Assembly: GCA_043228905.1 (NCBI GenBank)
Contig: JBHGNT010000010.1
Coordinates: 15,562,001 to 15,626,000, forward strand
Length of the DNA stretch: 64,000 nucleotides
Direction: 5' to 3'
Origin: Azolla caroliniana
Lineage: Eukaryota > Polypodiophyta
In this document: one piece after another, positions 48,729 through 59,828 of the stretch
Position numbering within the stretch: position 1 is the first letter of the stretch
Layout: the number at the start of each line of letters is the position of its first letter
Translations under genes and position numbers: made by a program
The notes under the pieces: generated by a model
The model's input: only the letters and a program-made list of their open reading frames with translations
What the model was told of the DNA's origin: nothing
Databases searched by the model: none

Positions 48729-49091
48729 TGCTTGGTCTAGTGTGTGAACTCACCTTGAGAGTGAAGAGACACTCCAACGGTCAAGAGTCACCATTATGTC
48801 ACCACTTTGTATTCTAGCATTTAGGATGAGTCATATAATCATATTCTATGACACATAACTTATGAGCTTTCACCCCATGCTCCATGAGGCTTGTAGTTAA
48901 TGAAGAGAGAGGGTGACTACATAAAGCATCCTCCTCCCACCTTGTAATATGTTGAGTCTTTCTCCCTTGCTAATATACTTAACCTTGCGTATACTCTCTC
49001 TCTCTCTCTCTGTCTCTCTCTCATACACACACATATACACACAGTTCACACCTATTCCACTTCACAAGAATCCATCTCTTGATTCTTTACA
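48729..49091 (+). repeat. 5' LTR of the copia element
   Basis: Starts TG then CTTGGTCTAG. Compared with the 3' LTR it lacks 17 bp just after the first TG, a small hairpin sequence (TTGAG...CTCAA). Ends ATTCTTTACA. A CT microsatellite near 48993-49022 is longer than in the 3' LTR. Confidence 0.88.
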
Positions 49092-49103
49092 TGGTATCAG
49101 AGC
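49092..49103 (+). other. primer-binding site of the copia element
   Basis: TGGTATCAGAGC directly follows the 5' LTR and is complementary to plant initiator tRNA-Met. Confidence 0.92.
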
Positions 49104-49238
49104 GATTTGGTAGCTCGATCTAGCCCATTCGCCTCATCGTGACCGTGTGTTGTGCTCCACACCGACAACCAAGAACCGGCTCATCGCTATTGTAGCTTCG
49201 CTACATAACTCGCACTCGAAGAGAGAAGAATCAACATA

Positions 49239-52200
49239 ATGAATACTCAAATGGGGAGCGCTCTCCCTACCGAGAAGTTGGATCGAAACAACTTCGCATC
49301 TTGGGAGTACAAGATGCACCAATACCTTGTTGGATAAGGTTATTGGAGCTACATCAAAGGAGCGCATGAAGACCGACCCGCCGAAGCGGCTCCCGGATAC
49401 GCAACATGGGAGCAAGCCGCAAGCCGTGTGATGTATTGTTTGGCGACATGTGTTCACGACCACATGCTCGGTTACATTCGAGAAGCCAAGACGCCGAAGG
49501 AAGCGTGGGAAAACCTACGAAAGATTTTCGCCGCCAACACGACCGCGAGGAAGCTTCAACTCCGCCAAGAGTTGAACAACATTCAACAAAGGGACATGTC
49601 CATCACGACATACACCTTGAAGATCAAGGAGCTTTGCGACTCGCTCAGCTCAATAAGCGTAAGTATAGATGATGATGAGATGGTGCAAATATGCCTCGGT
49701 GGCCTCGCACCACGGTTCGGCGCGATGCGAACCGCTGTTCTAGCACGGGAGAAATCTCCCTCCTTCTTCGAGCTCCAATCAATGCTATTGGTCGAAGAAA
49801 ACCACGTGCGTACAAGGAGCAATGAGTCGGAAGGCCACATGCTCTACACACACTCTAATGGAGGAAGAGGACGCGGATGAGCAAGAGGCCGATTCAGCCA
49901 AGGACAAGGCGGACGAGGTCCGACCTACGACAACAACTCCCAATTTCGGCCGCAAAACGGAGGCCAACGAGGAACCTTCGCAAGAAGGGGGAGCTTCCAA
50001 TCCAGCCCGAACCGTCAAAACGCAACCGAATGCGGATATTGCGGAAAGCTCGGCCACCACGAAGAAGAGTGCCGAAAGAAGATGCGTGAATCGGCTTCCA
50101 CAAGTCGACAACTCACGAATTACGCGCACAATTCCAACTACGAAGAGTATAGTGGAATGTACGCATACAACTCCAACCATGGCGGAATGTTCATGATGAA
50201 ACATAGAGCAAACTCTATGTCGGCCTCTACCTCAACTAGTGCCCTCAATCCGGAGGACGTATGGTTTGTAGACTCCGGAGCCTCAAACCATATGACATCC
50301 CATAAAGAATGGTTTCTCGAACTTCGAGAGCCGGAGCGACCCGGTTATGTCGAAACCGGAGATGACACTACGCACCCGATTCGGCACATCGGCAATGTCC
50401 TGTTCGGCGAAAGAGGTAAGCAAACATACATTAAAAATGTCTTGCATATTCCCACCATCACGAAGAATTTGGTCTCGGTCGGCCAAATGGTTGAGCAAGG
50501 GATGCAAGTACGATTCAATCAAGAAGGGTGCTTCATCGAAAAAGAAGGCCGAATCATCGCACGCGGAAGAAGAGAGGGCCGGATGTTCATTCTCGATTCG
50601 CACGAGATGAAATCCGCCACGTTCGCGAAAAGCACGAAAGCCGACTCCGACATAGAGCTATGGCATAAGCGAATCGGCCACATCAATCTCAACAAACTCA
50701 AAGCAATGAAATCGAAAGGAGTCGTCATTGGACTCCCGACATTCAAAGAGAAGGAGATTGAACGTGTATGCGAAGCGTGCCAATTCGGCAAGCAACACTG
50801 ACACCCATTTCCGAAGGAGCGAAACGTGAGCAAAGGCGTACTCGACGTAATTCATTCCGATGTATGGGGTCCGGCTCAAACGGCGACATTCGGCGGATGC
50901 CGATACTACGTGCTCTTCATCGATGACTTTTCTAGGCACACTTGGATCTATCCGATGCGGCAAAAGAGCGAAGTGTTCGGACACTTCCAAAAGTTCAAGA
51001 ATGAAGTCGAGAAAGCCACGGGCCGACATGTACGATGCCTTCGATCGGATGGCGGCAAGGAGTACTTCTCGGACAATTTCACGGCGTATCTCTGAAAGGA
51101 AGGAATTCGGCGAGAATTCACTTGCCGACACACTCCGCAACAAAATGGAGTAGCCGAGCGCAAAAATCGGCACATCCTGGAAGTAGCGCGGGCCATGATG
51201 AACGAGAAGCATATGCCCAAGTCATATTGGGCCGAAGTGGCAAATACAGCCGTCTACCTAATGAACCGGTGCACCACATCCGGCATGCACGAGGTCACTC
51301 CGCACGAAAGATTCTTCGGAAAGAAGCCGAACCTATCACATGTTCGGATATTCGGCTCCATTGCGTACGTGCACATCCCGGACGAGAAGCGTCAAAAGCT
51401 CGACCCGAAGTCGGAGAAATGTATCCTCGTAGGATACTCACTGGAGCAAAAGGGGTACAAGTGCTACAACCCCTCAACTTGACAATCTCGAGTAAGTCGA
51501 GACGTCGTCTTTGACGAGTCTGCATCCTGGTACGCACTAGAGACAACTTCGACTCTGACCCCGCTCGACCAGGAATCCACCAAACAAGAGATAGAGGATG
51601 AAGATCACCTTACGCGCATGTTCGAAGAAAGTCCGATCACGACCTGACTGAGCGGACCACAAGAGCCTTTGAGCGATCAAAGCACATCATGGCCTAGCCC
51701 GAAGATGGACAAAGGCAAGGCGAAAATGGCGGAATACGAAGATGATCGTTTCACCGACGATGAGTCAACTCACTCACTTGACAGTGAGTTCGGCGGTTTC
51801 GAGGTACCAATCGGAGCAAAGAAAGCCCTCATCTCTGCAAATGAAAAACTCCGCCGATCCACCCGTGTAAAGAACCCCGTAAGCCGATTTGGCTACAACG
51901 ATTATATGGCGTACCATTACACCTTTATGATGAAGGTAGCGACTGTACGGGAGCCGGAAACCTTTTCGGAAGCCGCAAAGGACCCGCGATGGATCGAAGC
52001 AATGAACGAGGAGATGCAGGCACTACGGAAGAACGAGACGTGGGATCTCGTTCCCACCTCATCACACAAAAAGGCAATCGGATGCAGATGGATCTACAAG
52101 GTGAAGTATAACGCCGATGGCTCCGTAAACCGCTACAAAGCTCGACTCGTAGCGAAAGGATACGCTCAGACGCATGGCGTCGACTACGAAGAAACCTTTG

Positions 52201-53304
52201 CTCCGGTGGCAAAGATGACGACGGTGCGGACCGTAATTGCGATTGCCGCGGCGAAAGGGTGGCACCTCCATCAAATGGACGTCAAGAACGCCTTTCTACA
52301 AGGCGAATTAGAAGAGGAGGTGTACATGATCCAACCACCCGGCTTCAACTCGAGCACCCATCCGAAAGCTGTATGCCGACTCAAGAAGCCACTCTACGGC
52401 CTCAAGCAAGCACCGCGTGCTTGGCATTCGAAGATAACGCAATATCTTCATCAAATCGGCTTCCGTATGTCAAAATCGGACAACTCCCTCTACATATGAA
52501 GCGATTCCGCAAGTCCGATCGTCATCATTTTATATGTGGATGATCTAGTCATTGGAGGTGAGCATCTCGTCGAAATCAATAAAGTCAAATCCCTCCTTTC
52601 CGACAAGTTTGAGATGACGGACATGAAGGAGCTCCACTACTTCCTCGACATTGAAGTAATTCGGACTCCGGCCGGAATCATGATCTCTCAACGGCACTAC
52701 ATCCTCAACTTGTTATACAAGTTCGGGATGGCTGAGTGCAAATCCGTGGCAACCCCGCTCGATCGTAATCTCAAACTAGATGCGAACTCCGGCACCAAAG
52801 CGTGTGAGCCGACTCAGTATCGGCAACTCATCGGGAGTCTCATCTACCTCACGATCACACGACTTGACCTCAGTTATCCGGTCAGTCTCCTTAGCCAATT
52901 CATGCAAATACCGCATGATACTCACTTGGATTGCGCTAAGCGAGTTCTACGATACGTGAGCGGCACAATGGATTGTGGCATCCTCTACAAGACTACGATG
53001 CCAATACAACTCGAGGGGTACACAGACGCTGATTGGGCCAGCTACAAAACTGATAGAAGATCAACCTCCGGATTTGTTTTCTCCCTCGGCAGCGGAGCAA
53101 TATCCTGGAGTAGCAAGAAGCAGCCCACCGTCTCTCTTTCGAGTACAGAGGCAGAATATAGGGGCACAACCGTAACTGCATGTGAAGCCGTATGGCTCAA
53201 GAGGATTTTGAAGGATCTGGGCGTACCCATCAAGGATCCGACTTCCCTTTACTGCGACAACATGAGCAGTATCTATTTGGCTCGGAACCCGATGTTCCAT
53301 GCGC
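49239..53304 (+). pseudogene. copia gag-pol polyprotein, part 1 (interrupted)
   Basis: One reading frame from ATG 49239 without frameshift. Gag, with a CCHC knuckle coded at 50031-50072 (CGYCGKLGHHEEEC). Protease VDSG with Asp at 50271. Integrase HHCC finger (LWHKRIGH to CEACQFGKQH, about 50660-50795) and catalytic Asp (HSDVWGP), Asp (RSDGGKEY), Glu (NGVAERKNRH). Reverse transcriptase with YVDD at 52533-52544, and RNase H (YTDADWASYKTDRRSTSGF). Stops are at 49335 (TAA), 49878, 50799, 51093, 51480, 51645 and 52497 (all TGA). Each can be restored by one T-to-C change, six of them to CGA. The frame is cut at 53304 by the nested element and resumes at 60746. Confidence 0.92.
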
Positions 53305-54221
53305 TGTCGGGGTAGTTGTGGTTCGTGTGGCGAAGTCGCGGGGACTATGGTTAAGGGGAGTTGAAGAAACTTAACTTTTAATAAGGCTTGTATGGTGATG
53401 TTAGAAAGGTTAAGAGTAGCAATAAGAAGAGTTACAAGTAATGTGTGTGAGAGAGAGAGACGAGAATAGATAGAAGATAGAGACAATATATGATTCAAGA
53501 AGCAAGATAGAGACGAAATATGATTTAAGAAGGAAGATTGAGACAAAGTATGAATCAAGAAGCAAGAGTATTTGATATAAACATGATGAAAAAGACAATA
53601 TTTTACCAACTTTACAATCCTTGATCGCAAACTGAACACATTCTCTACCGACCCTTGATTTGAACCCACGACCTCAACTTCGAAACGAGAGGTTGTCCAC
53701 CCAATGAGCTAGTCTTCTCTACTTGATTATATTATTTTCTCACTCTCCCTTCATTCCTTACCTTGTTTTCCCTTTCCCCTCTTTATATAAGTGTTGCCAT
53801 GCATATGGTAATGTATGGGAGCATGGCATGCATGCAATGCATGAGTTACATGTAATGCATGATTGCCATTTGGCGCACATGCATTACATGTGATGAATGA
53901 TGGCTATGTATGAAAATAGATATGGGATAAGTATAATGATGAAAATGCATTCTAAAATAACTAACCTAGCTTTGTGGTGTATGCTTGGTGCTTGGTATAC
54001 AAGGTTGAGGGTTCAAGTCCCTCAATTTTACTTAATACAATATATAGCTTCATTCTTATATCATGAAGCACATTTATTACACACTTTTACAAATAAATGG
54101 CCTAGCCTAGTGGTATGTACATTGTACATCGTATATAAGGATGTGGGTTCAAGTCTCTCAAATATTATTAAATACAACATTTAAGCTCATTTTTATATCG
54201 TGAAGCACATTCTTCACGACA
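53305..54221 (-). repeat. 3' LTR of the nested element
   Basis: 917 bp, about 99 percent like 59829-60745. Contains (GA)n, three ~34-bp AGAAGCAAGA-type units near 53460-53575, a tRNA-like segment (53647-53716, minus strand) and two ~125-bp units with a B-box-like GGTTCAAGTC (54010-54020 and 54146-54156, plus strand). Confidence 0.9.
53647..53716 (-). repeat. tRNA-like segment in the LTR (second copy at 60171-60240)
   Basis: On the minus strand, TAGCTCATTGGGTGGA resembles the tRNA A box/D arm. The next part can form a CCTC/GAGG-type stem, and GTGGGTTCAAATCAAGGG holds a good B box. There are mismatches in the acceptor stem, so I treat it as tRNA-derived (SINE-like), not as a tRNA gene. Confidence 0.45.
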
Positions 54222-55791
54222 CCCACCCCCTCTGAACTTGCACATTAGTTGTGCAGAGTTCATCCAATACTTCTTCCGATTCTTTTAGTTCTTCTACTTC
54301 TTCATAAAATTCAGGCTCTAATGACTCCCTCCTTTTAAATATTTTAATCCTTTTTCCTGCAATTGGGATACGAATTTCTGTCCCATCTAATTCATTGAGG
54401 AAATATGTGGCTTTATCTGTTATTTTCCTAACTTCATAAGGTCCAAACCATCTTTTTGCAAACTTCCGAATAGTATTGTATTGATTATCTAGGCTATTAT
54501 CATATACTAATACCCAATCTCCCTCTTGCACCTTTCTTGGTCGTATTCTTTTCATCTTGTCAAATCTGTCCTTATTCTTGATTGTTGCCTCTTTCAATCT
54601 AATAGCTGCTTTTTCTATATCTTCTGTCCTTGATTGAAGTTGTCGTATTCGAACTGCAAGTAAATCTTCCCTACTCATTTTTGATTCCCAAGGCAACACA
54701 ACCCATGTAGTTATCTTTTCTTCAATTGGCATTATTGGCTTCTGTCCTGTGATTAATTCTACAGGCATATATCCAGTAACAGTGCTGTGAGTTGTCCTAT
54801 CAGCCCATAGTGCATAGGGTAAGGTTTTTGGCCAATCACTGACCCGTCCTCTACATGCCTTTGCCAAAGCTTTGACTATTGGCCCATGTCCCCTTTCTAC
54901 CTTTCCATTAGCTTCTGGATTGTACGCCGTTGTCAAAGAAAGCCGAATTCCTATTTTGTCGAAAAAATCTTGAGCTTCCGCAGAATTGAGTTCTCCCCTA
55001 TTTGCCACTATCTTCCCAATACATTCATATCTACAAACAATGTTCTCCAAGATGAATTGACATACTCCTAATGTCCCTTTTGTTCGCAATGAACGACCTT
55101 CCACTTGATTTGTTAGATCTTCTCTAGCAAGAACCAAGTATCTCTTTTGTCCTACTCCAAGTGGCATTGTTACCAAATCTATCATCCACTTGTAATGCAC
55201 CCCCGGTGAGTATGTTGGGTGTAATTCATCACAAAATTTTATGTTTGAATAATATTGACAAGTGGGACAAGTTTCCACATACTTTTTTATTTGCTCATAG
55301 TATCGAGGCCACCAAAATCGTTCTTTAATCTTACTGAAAGTGGCCCACACTCCTCGATGACCAGCCCATTCTTTGTCATGCAGCTCTCTGATTATCTCCT
55401 TTCTTTGCCCTTCGGAACCTATTACTCTTTGCGGGTTTCCAGTCTTGGTTTTCGGATGTCGCCATAGATATCCTTCATGCAGGAAGAACTTATGGGCTTT
55501 CTTACGAAACTGTGCGAACTCTTTTCCAGATCGACCTTTGTACTTGTCAGGGGTTTGTAGGTATTTCCCTATTTCCTTGAATTCTTCTTCATACTCCTCT
55601 TCTAGAAACTGCATTCCTCCTTCCCGGGTAATGCTTGTGGTAAGAACTGTTTGTTCTTTGTCCTCATCGTCCGAGTCTGGAATCTCCTCTTCCTCATACC
55701 TTGCTCTTGATAACATATCTGCTACTGCATTTCTATTCCCAAAGATATGTCGAACTTCAGGGTTGACTGATCTAATATATATATACACCAT
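54214..55791 (-). pseudogene. nested element pol: end of RNase H and integrase
   Basis: 525-codon frame. The end of RNase H (RHIFGNRNAVADMLSRARYE) is followed by an acidic linker and the integrase: zinc-binding H...H and C-P-T-C (DKEWAGHRGVW to CPTCQYY), first Asp in MIDLVTMP, Glu in ANGKVERGHG. The second catalytic Asp, expected in the A-D-R-G-E-L phrase, is Asn (codon 55002-55000, AAT), a likely G-to-A change that would kill strand transfer. A C-terminal SH3-like part has EGDWVLVYD and KRWFGPYEV. The frame is shifted against the RT frame near 55790. The last residues overlap the 3' LTR. Confidence 0.88.
54222..54234 (-). other. polypurine tract of the nested element
   Basis: On the minus strand AGAGGGGGTGGG is immediately next to the start of the 3' LTR. 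Confidence 0.8.
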
Positions 55792-57655
55792 CTTAATATG
55801 GCTTGATCTGGAATATCACAATTAGCTATGATACCAAGAATAGGCAAACATTCTGTTTCTATTATTACTTCAGCACCAATTAAGTAATCTCTGTCTATCT
55901 TTACTGCTGTTACTATCCCCCATAGCTCTCTTTTCACCTGTGCATATTTTCTTTGTCGACCACTAAGAACCTTTGCTCCGAATCGGACTGGATATCTTTC
56001 TTCCCCATCTTGTTGGCTTATCACCCATCCAATTCCAATGGGACTAGAGTCTACTGTGAGATATATGGGTCGGGTGTAGTCAGGTTGCTTTAATGGTGGA
56101 GCTTGTGCTAAGTAGTACTTCAATTTCTTCATTGCCTCTGAATGCTCTTCACTCCATTCAAATATCTCTCCTTTTCTTAGGAGTCTATATAAAGGTTTAG
56201 ATAAATGGGCATAATGCGGAATCCATTTATAGTAAAAAACACATACCCCCAGAAACCTTCGTACTTCTGAGACGGATGTACATTCCTCTTGCATATTTTG
56301 AATTGCATTGACCTTGGTTGGGGATGGCTTTCTTCCGTATGGGCCACACATATGACCAACTATTAATATCTCTTTTGCCCCAAATATTGACTTCACACCT
56401 GATAAGGTCAAATGCACCTCTTCCATCCTTGATAGCACCTTCTCACAATCTTTGATATGATCAGCAACAAATTGACGGCAACCACTTTCGTCCAATTCCT
56501 CGTTCTTCTCTTCCTCCTTGCATCCTTTAATTGGAACATCATCTAGAAAAGGCATTGTAATATGAGGAATAAAATCACGAAGTACCTTGTTCATTCCATT
56601 CATCATATGCGCCACTGAGTTGGTCGCTCCTTGCGGCAAGGTGCACATCCGTACTAACCCTATAGGTGTCTAGATAGAAGTTATATCTCGACTTTTGATA
56701 GCAAGTTGAAATTGATCATACCCGGAATAAAGGTCTCCCATTGAATATATAGCTCTTCCTGCAAACATCTCAACAAACTCATCCACAATTGGCCCTACTC
56801 CCGAGTTTCGGATTGTTACCTTATTCACGGGTTGCATATCTTGGATAAATCGGAGTCGCCCATCTTTCTTTAACACAGTGAACCATCGACTCGAGTAAGG
56901 AGCATTCAATGGTTCCAAGATACGGTCCCATCCTTATCTTTTCTTTCAAAAGTTCTAATAGTTGAGGAATTCTAGCCCTAGGCATGGGTATTGGCTTAAA
57001 GTTCCATGGAATATGAGGGATAGTGAATATAACCATGGGCTCCACAATTTCTGGATCCACACACCCTATTTCCTCCGGTTGGAATGCGAATGCCTTTCCA
57101 TGCCTTTTTAACATCTCCCTGAACTGCTTTTCTTCAGCGGGTAATAGGAAGTCACCCCCTCCTATTTTCATCCCTTGTATTGTTTCCGGAGTAAACACAT
57201 GTCCTACCTTTCGTGGGTCTCTGATCATTGGCTCCGTGGCTGCTTCTTTGATTGCCTTTTCACTATCCCCTGGAAGTGGAGCAGCAATAGGACGAACCTT
57301 CTTCTCCACTGTCTTGTATTTTGTTAGTACATGTGCTTCATGATCCTTTCGAGCAACTTCTTCAATGACCTCGTACATCTTGATTGAATGGACAGGAACT
57401 TGGATTTCGTTGTCTTCTTCAATTGCTTCCAAATGAGTTATTGTATCTTCAAAACTTAATTCTTCAAACATATCCTGAATTTCTTCATCATCCTCTATTA
57501 ATCCAGAACACTTAAAGTACTCGAAAGCATTTTGTATTTTATTATTATTTACTTTTAGTATAAAAGTAGCACCATTAGATGAGTTTGTACAAGGAATATC
57601 TTTATTTACATTATTATTTATGGGGTTTTCTTTTATGTTCGGGCTATCACAGCCC
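55722..57655 (-). pseudogene. nested element reverse transcriptase and RNase H
   Basis: Pieces: about 57655-56821 (linker, then PWNFKPIPMPRARIPQLLELL), 56918-56670 (SSRWFTV, LRFIQDMQPVNKVTIRN, YSMGDLYSGYDQFQLA), 56648-55722 (MCTLPQGATNSVAHMMNGMN, catalytic FLDD in MPFLDDVPIKG, SEVRRFLGVCVFYYKWIPHY, RNase H TVDSSPIGIGWVI and YAQVKRELWGIV). A frameshift near 56900, a TAG at 56672-56670 and a frameshift near 55790 break it. Domain order is that of Ty3 elements. Confidence 0.85.
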
Positions 57656-57674
57656 CTACCTGTAAAAGCCCTAT

Positions 57675-58850
57675 CTAAAAATCCTGGGAAAACTCTTCAT
57701 CCATCTCTTGATTTGGATGTTCCCTCAAGCATTCTTTGTTTCTTTCATGGTTGGGCCTCACAGTTAAGAATTGGACAGTCTTTCTTCCATCTTTACTCTT
57801 GATTCTCGCGAAAGCCGAACCATCATCAATAACCTTTGTTTCCATCCTCACTGTGGTGATGTAGGGCTGACCAAGGATGATGGGGTAGGTTGATCGATCC
57901 TGCACAAAGAAATTTTGATTCACCGAGACATCACCAATTGTTACCTTCACACTAGGACATGCTCCGAATAGATCCTCCGTAGTTTCTGTGGCAGCTCTTA
58001 TTTTCCACCCATGATTCTTGTCGATCGGCCACTGTCCTCGAGCGTAAAATTCCGATGACATCATGTTAATCTCGGATCCATGATCGATCAAAGCAATACA
58101 TGGAATTTGCTGCTCCCCAGTTTTTGCAGGTGCCTCCGTTGTTGCTCGAGCCCAATGGTCCTTTGTATAGTGACTCCTATCCCCTTCATGAACGCCAACA
58201 TCATTCTGGTTTTTAACACTTGCAGCATTGATGGTGCCACCATACAAATCTTGGAGTGTTGTTGCACACCCTCCCGTAATTTCCTCCGTCACCTGTCTCT
58301 TCCTTCTAATAATATCTATGATAACTTCATGAAATTCTTTCTTTGCTATACCCAACACTTCTCTTAAAGTAAATTCTACCTTACTATTTAATATTCTTGT
58401 TTCTAGTACCTTTTTCATATCCGTCGTTGTTTCTATGTCCGAGGCAAGCTTGAAAGATGGGCCTATCTTTCCTTTTACTTTATCAGCTTCCTTCGGCTCA
58501 GTAGCACCCTTTTCCATCTCCCTTCTCTTTTGTTCTCGTGTCTCATGTCTCTTTGTCGGATCAACTTCCTCAGCTCTCTTCCGCTTCTCTTCCACTAGCA
58601 CATCTTGTGCATTCACTTGGGCGAATGCTGATAGCGCGTCTACTGGATCATTCCATCCAATGAAGTTTCGTATTTCATCTCCTGCTCTTTTTAATTCATC
58701 CACTCGAACCTTCCCTTTTCTTGCATAATCCATCACATCTTGCCAAAAGCCAGATCCACCATATGAGTCTTCTACGCGCAACCCTAAGGTCGCCACAGAT
58801 TGTATCGCTTGAGTCGTTTCTCTCTCAGCATCTTCCATTAGCTTTTTCAT
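57675..58850 (-). pseudogene. nested element protease region
   Basis: 391-codon frame. A Lys/Glu-rich linker comes first. The aspartic protease has D-H-G at 256-258 (CIALIDHGSEINMM) in place of the usual DTG/DSG, then YPIILGQPYI, the expected hydrophobic-hydrophobic-G flap partner. It lies in the same frame as gag with one TGA between (58859-58857). A frameshift near 57675 leads into the RT frame. Confidence 0.82.
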
Positions 58851-58856
58851 TCCTCC

Positions 58857-59789
58857 TCATCCGAAGTTGAGTTGAAGTGGTTGTCGAGTCTTTGTCGAGT
58901 GAATCTTGCCCTCTTGATAGTAGATCTTATTATGATTAAGAGCATCCTTATGCTCTTGACAATCTTTCTTCTGGTGGTCGATACTATCACACCACATACA
59001 CCTTCGGACCATTCCACCTCCCTGCCTTGATGAAGTCGAGCTTTGTCCCGATTCTAGCTTCGTCACTTTGATCGACAAGTCTTTCATGCCTTTCACCAAT
59101 TCGTGTAAGAGTGATTCTTCTACTTTCTTTTCTCCCGACTCGTTCCCCGTTTCTTCATCATTTCTGTCGGGCAACTCCATAAACCATAACTTTCTTTTGC
59201 AAAAATGGGCGCACGCCCTTTTCACCTCCTCCCAATCTTCAATAAGTCCACTTGGACTATTCTGATCTTCTAAAAGCATTCCCAAGTCCCTCTTGTCTTT
59301 AATATTAGTAGCTTGTAGAAACAATATTACTTTATCTGGCACTATTATATTTCTATCTCTAACATTTAGTTGCTCAAATCTTTCAGAAAACTCTTTTAAT
59401 ACTTCCAAAACACTTAAATGTTTATTAGACTCTACCCAATCCATGAAAGCTCTCTTTGTCATCCTTGACATATCGTTGAGGTTGTATTCATTTAGCAATG
59501 CTCTTTCGAAAGTCACCCATGTCTGATGTTCCCTCTGTAGCTCCTGGATCCTTTCTTGTAGGCCAATTGCAGTGACTCGACTAAAGCTATTAATTTTTGC
59601 AACTTCGTCGACACCGCATTTAAGCATTTCTTCATTATAAATCTTCAGAAATCTTGTTAAATTTATACCTTCGAAGATTCCTACTCGTGCGAGAATATTG
59701 TCGACGGCTTTGTCGATGCTTGCCATCATCCCTTGTTCCCGCATCACTCGTTCCATCATCGTACACATAAGCCGAATTTGCTCCTCCAT
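58857..59789 (-). pseudogene. nested element gag
   Basis: 310-codon frame starting only about 40 bp inside the 5' LTR (MEEQIRLMCTMMERV). A capsid-like helical region precedes a single CCHC knuckle at 264-277 (CMWCDSIDHQKKDC). It ends in TGA at 58859-58857, after which the same frame continues into the protease. The stop could be a mutated CGA or a natural readthrough site. Confidence 0.82.
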
Positions 59790-59805
59790 TTCTCCTCGTC
59801 GCCGC

Positions 59806-59828
59806 TTTCACGTCGGGTTCACCAAATG
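59806..59828 (-). other. putative primer-binding site of the nested element
   Basis: On the minus strand TGGTGAACCCGACGTG lies about three bases after the LTR end. TGG fits pairing with a tRNA CCA end. I cannot name the tRNA; it is not the initiator tRNA-Met sequence used by the two other elements. Confidence 0.5.

Noticed and set aside
49335-52499. TGA read as an amino acid (recoding) in the copia frame
   Set aside because: The cellular genes in the window use TAA, TAG and TGA normally or not at all, one stop is TAA, and missense changes in the same element also fit C-to-T damage, so deamination is simpler.
53990-54160. Genuine tRNA genes in the nested element's LTR
   Set aside because: B boxes are good, but no complete cloverleaf with a paired acceptor stem could be drawn; kept as tRNA-like segments only.
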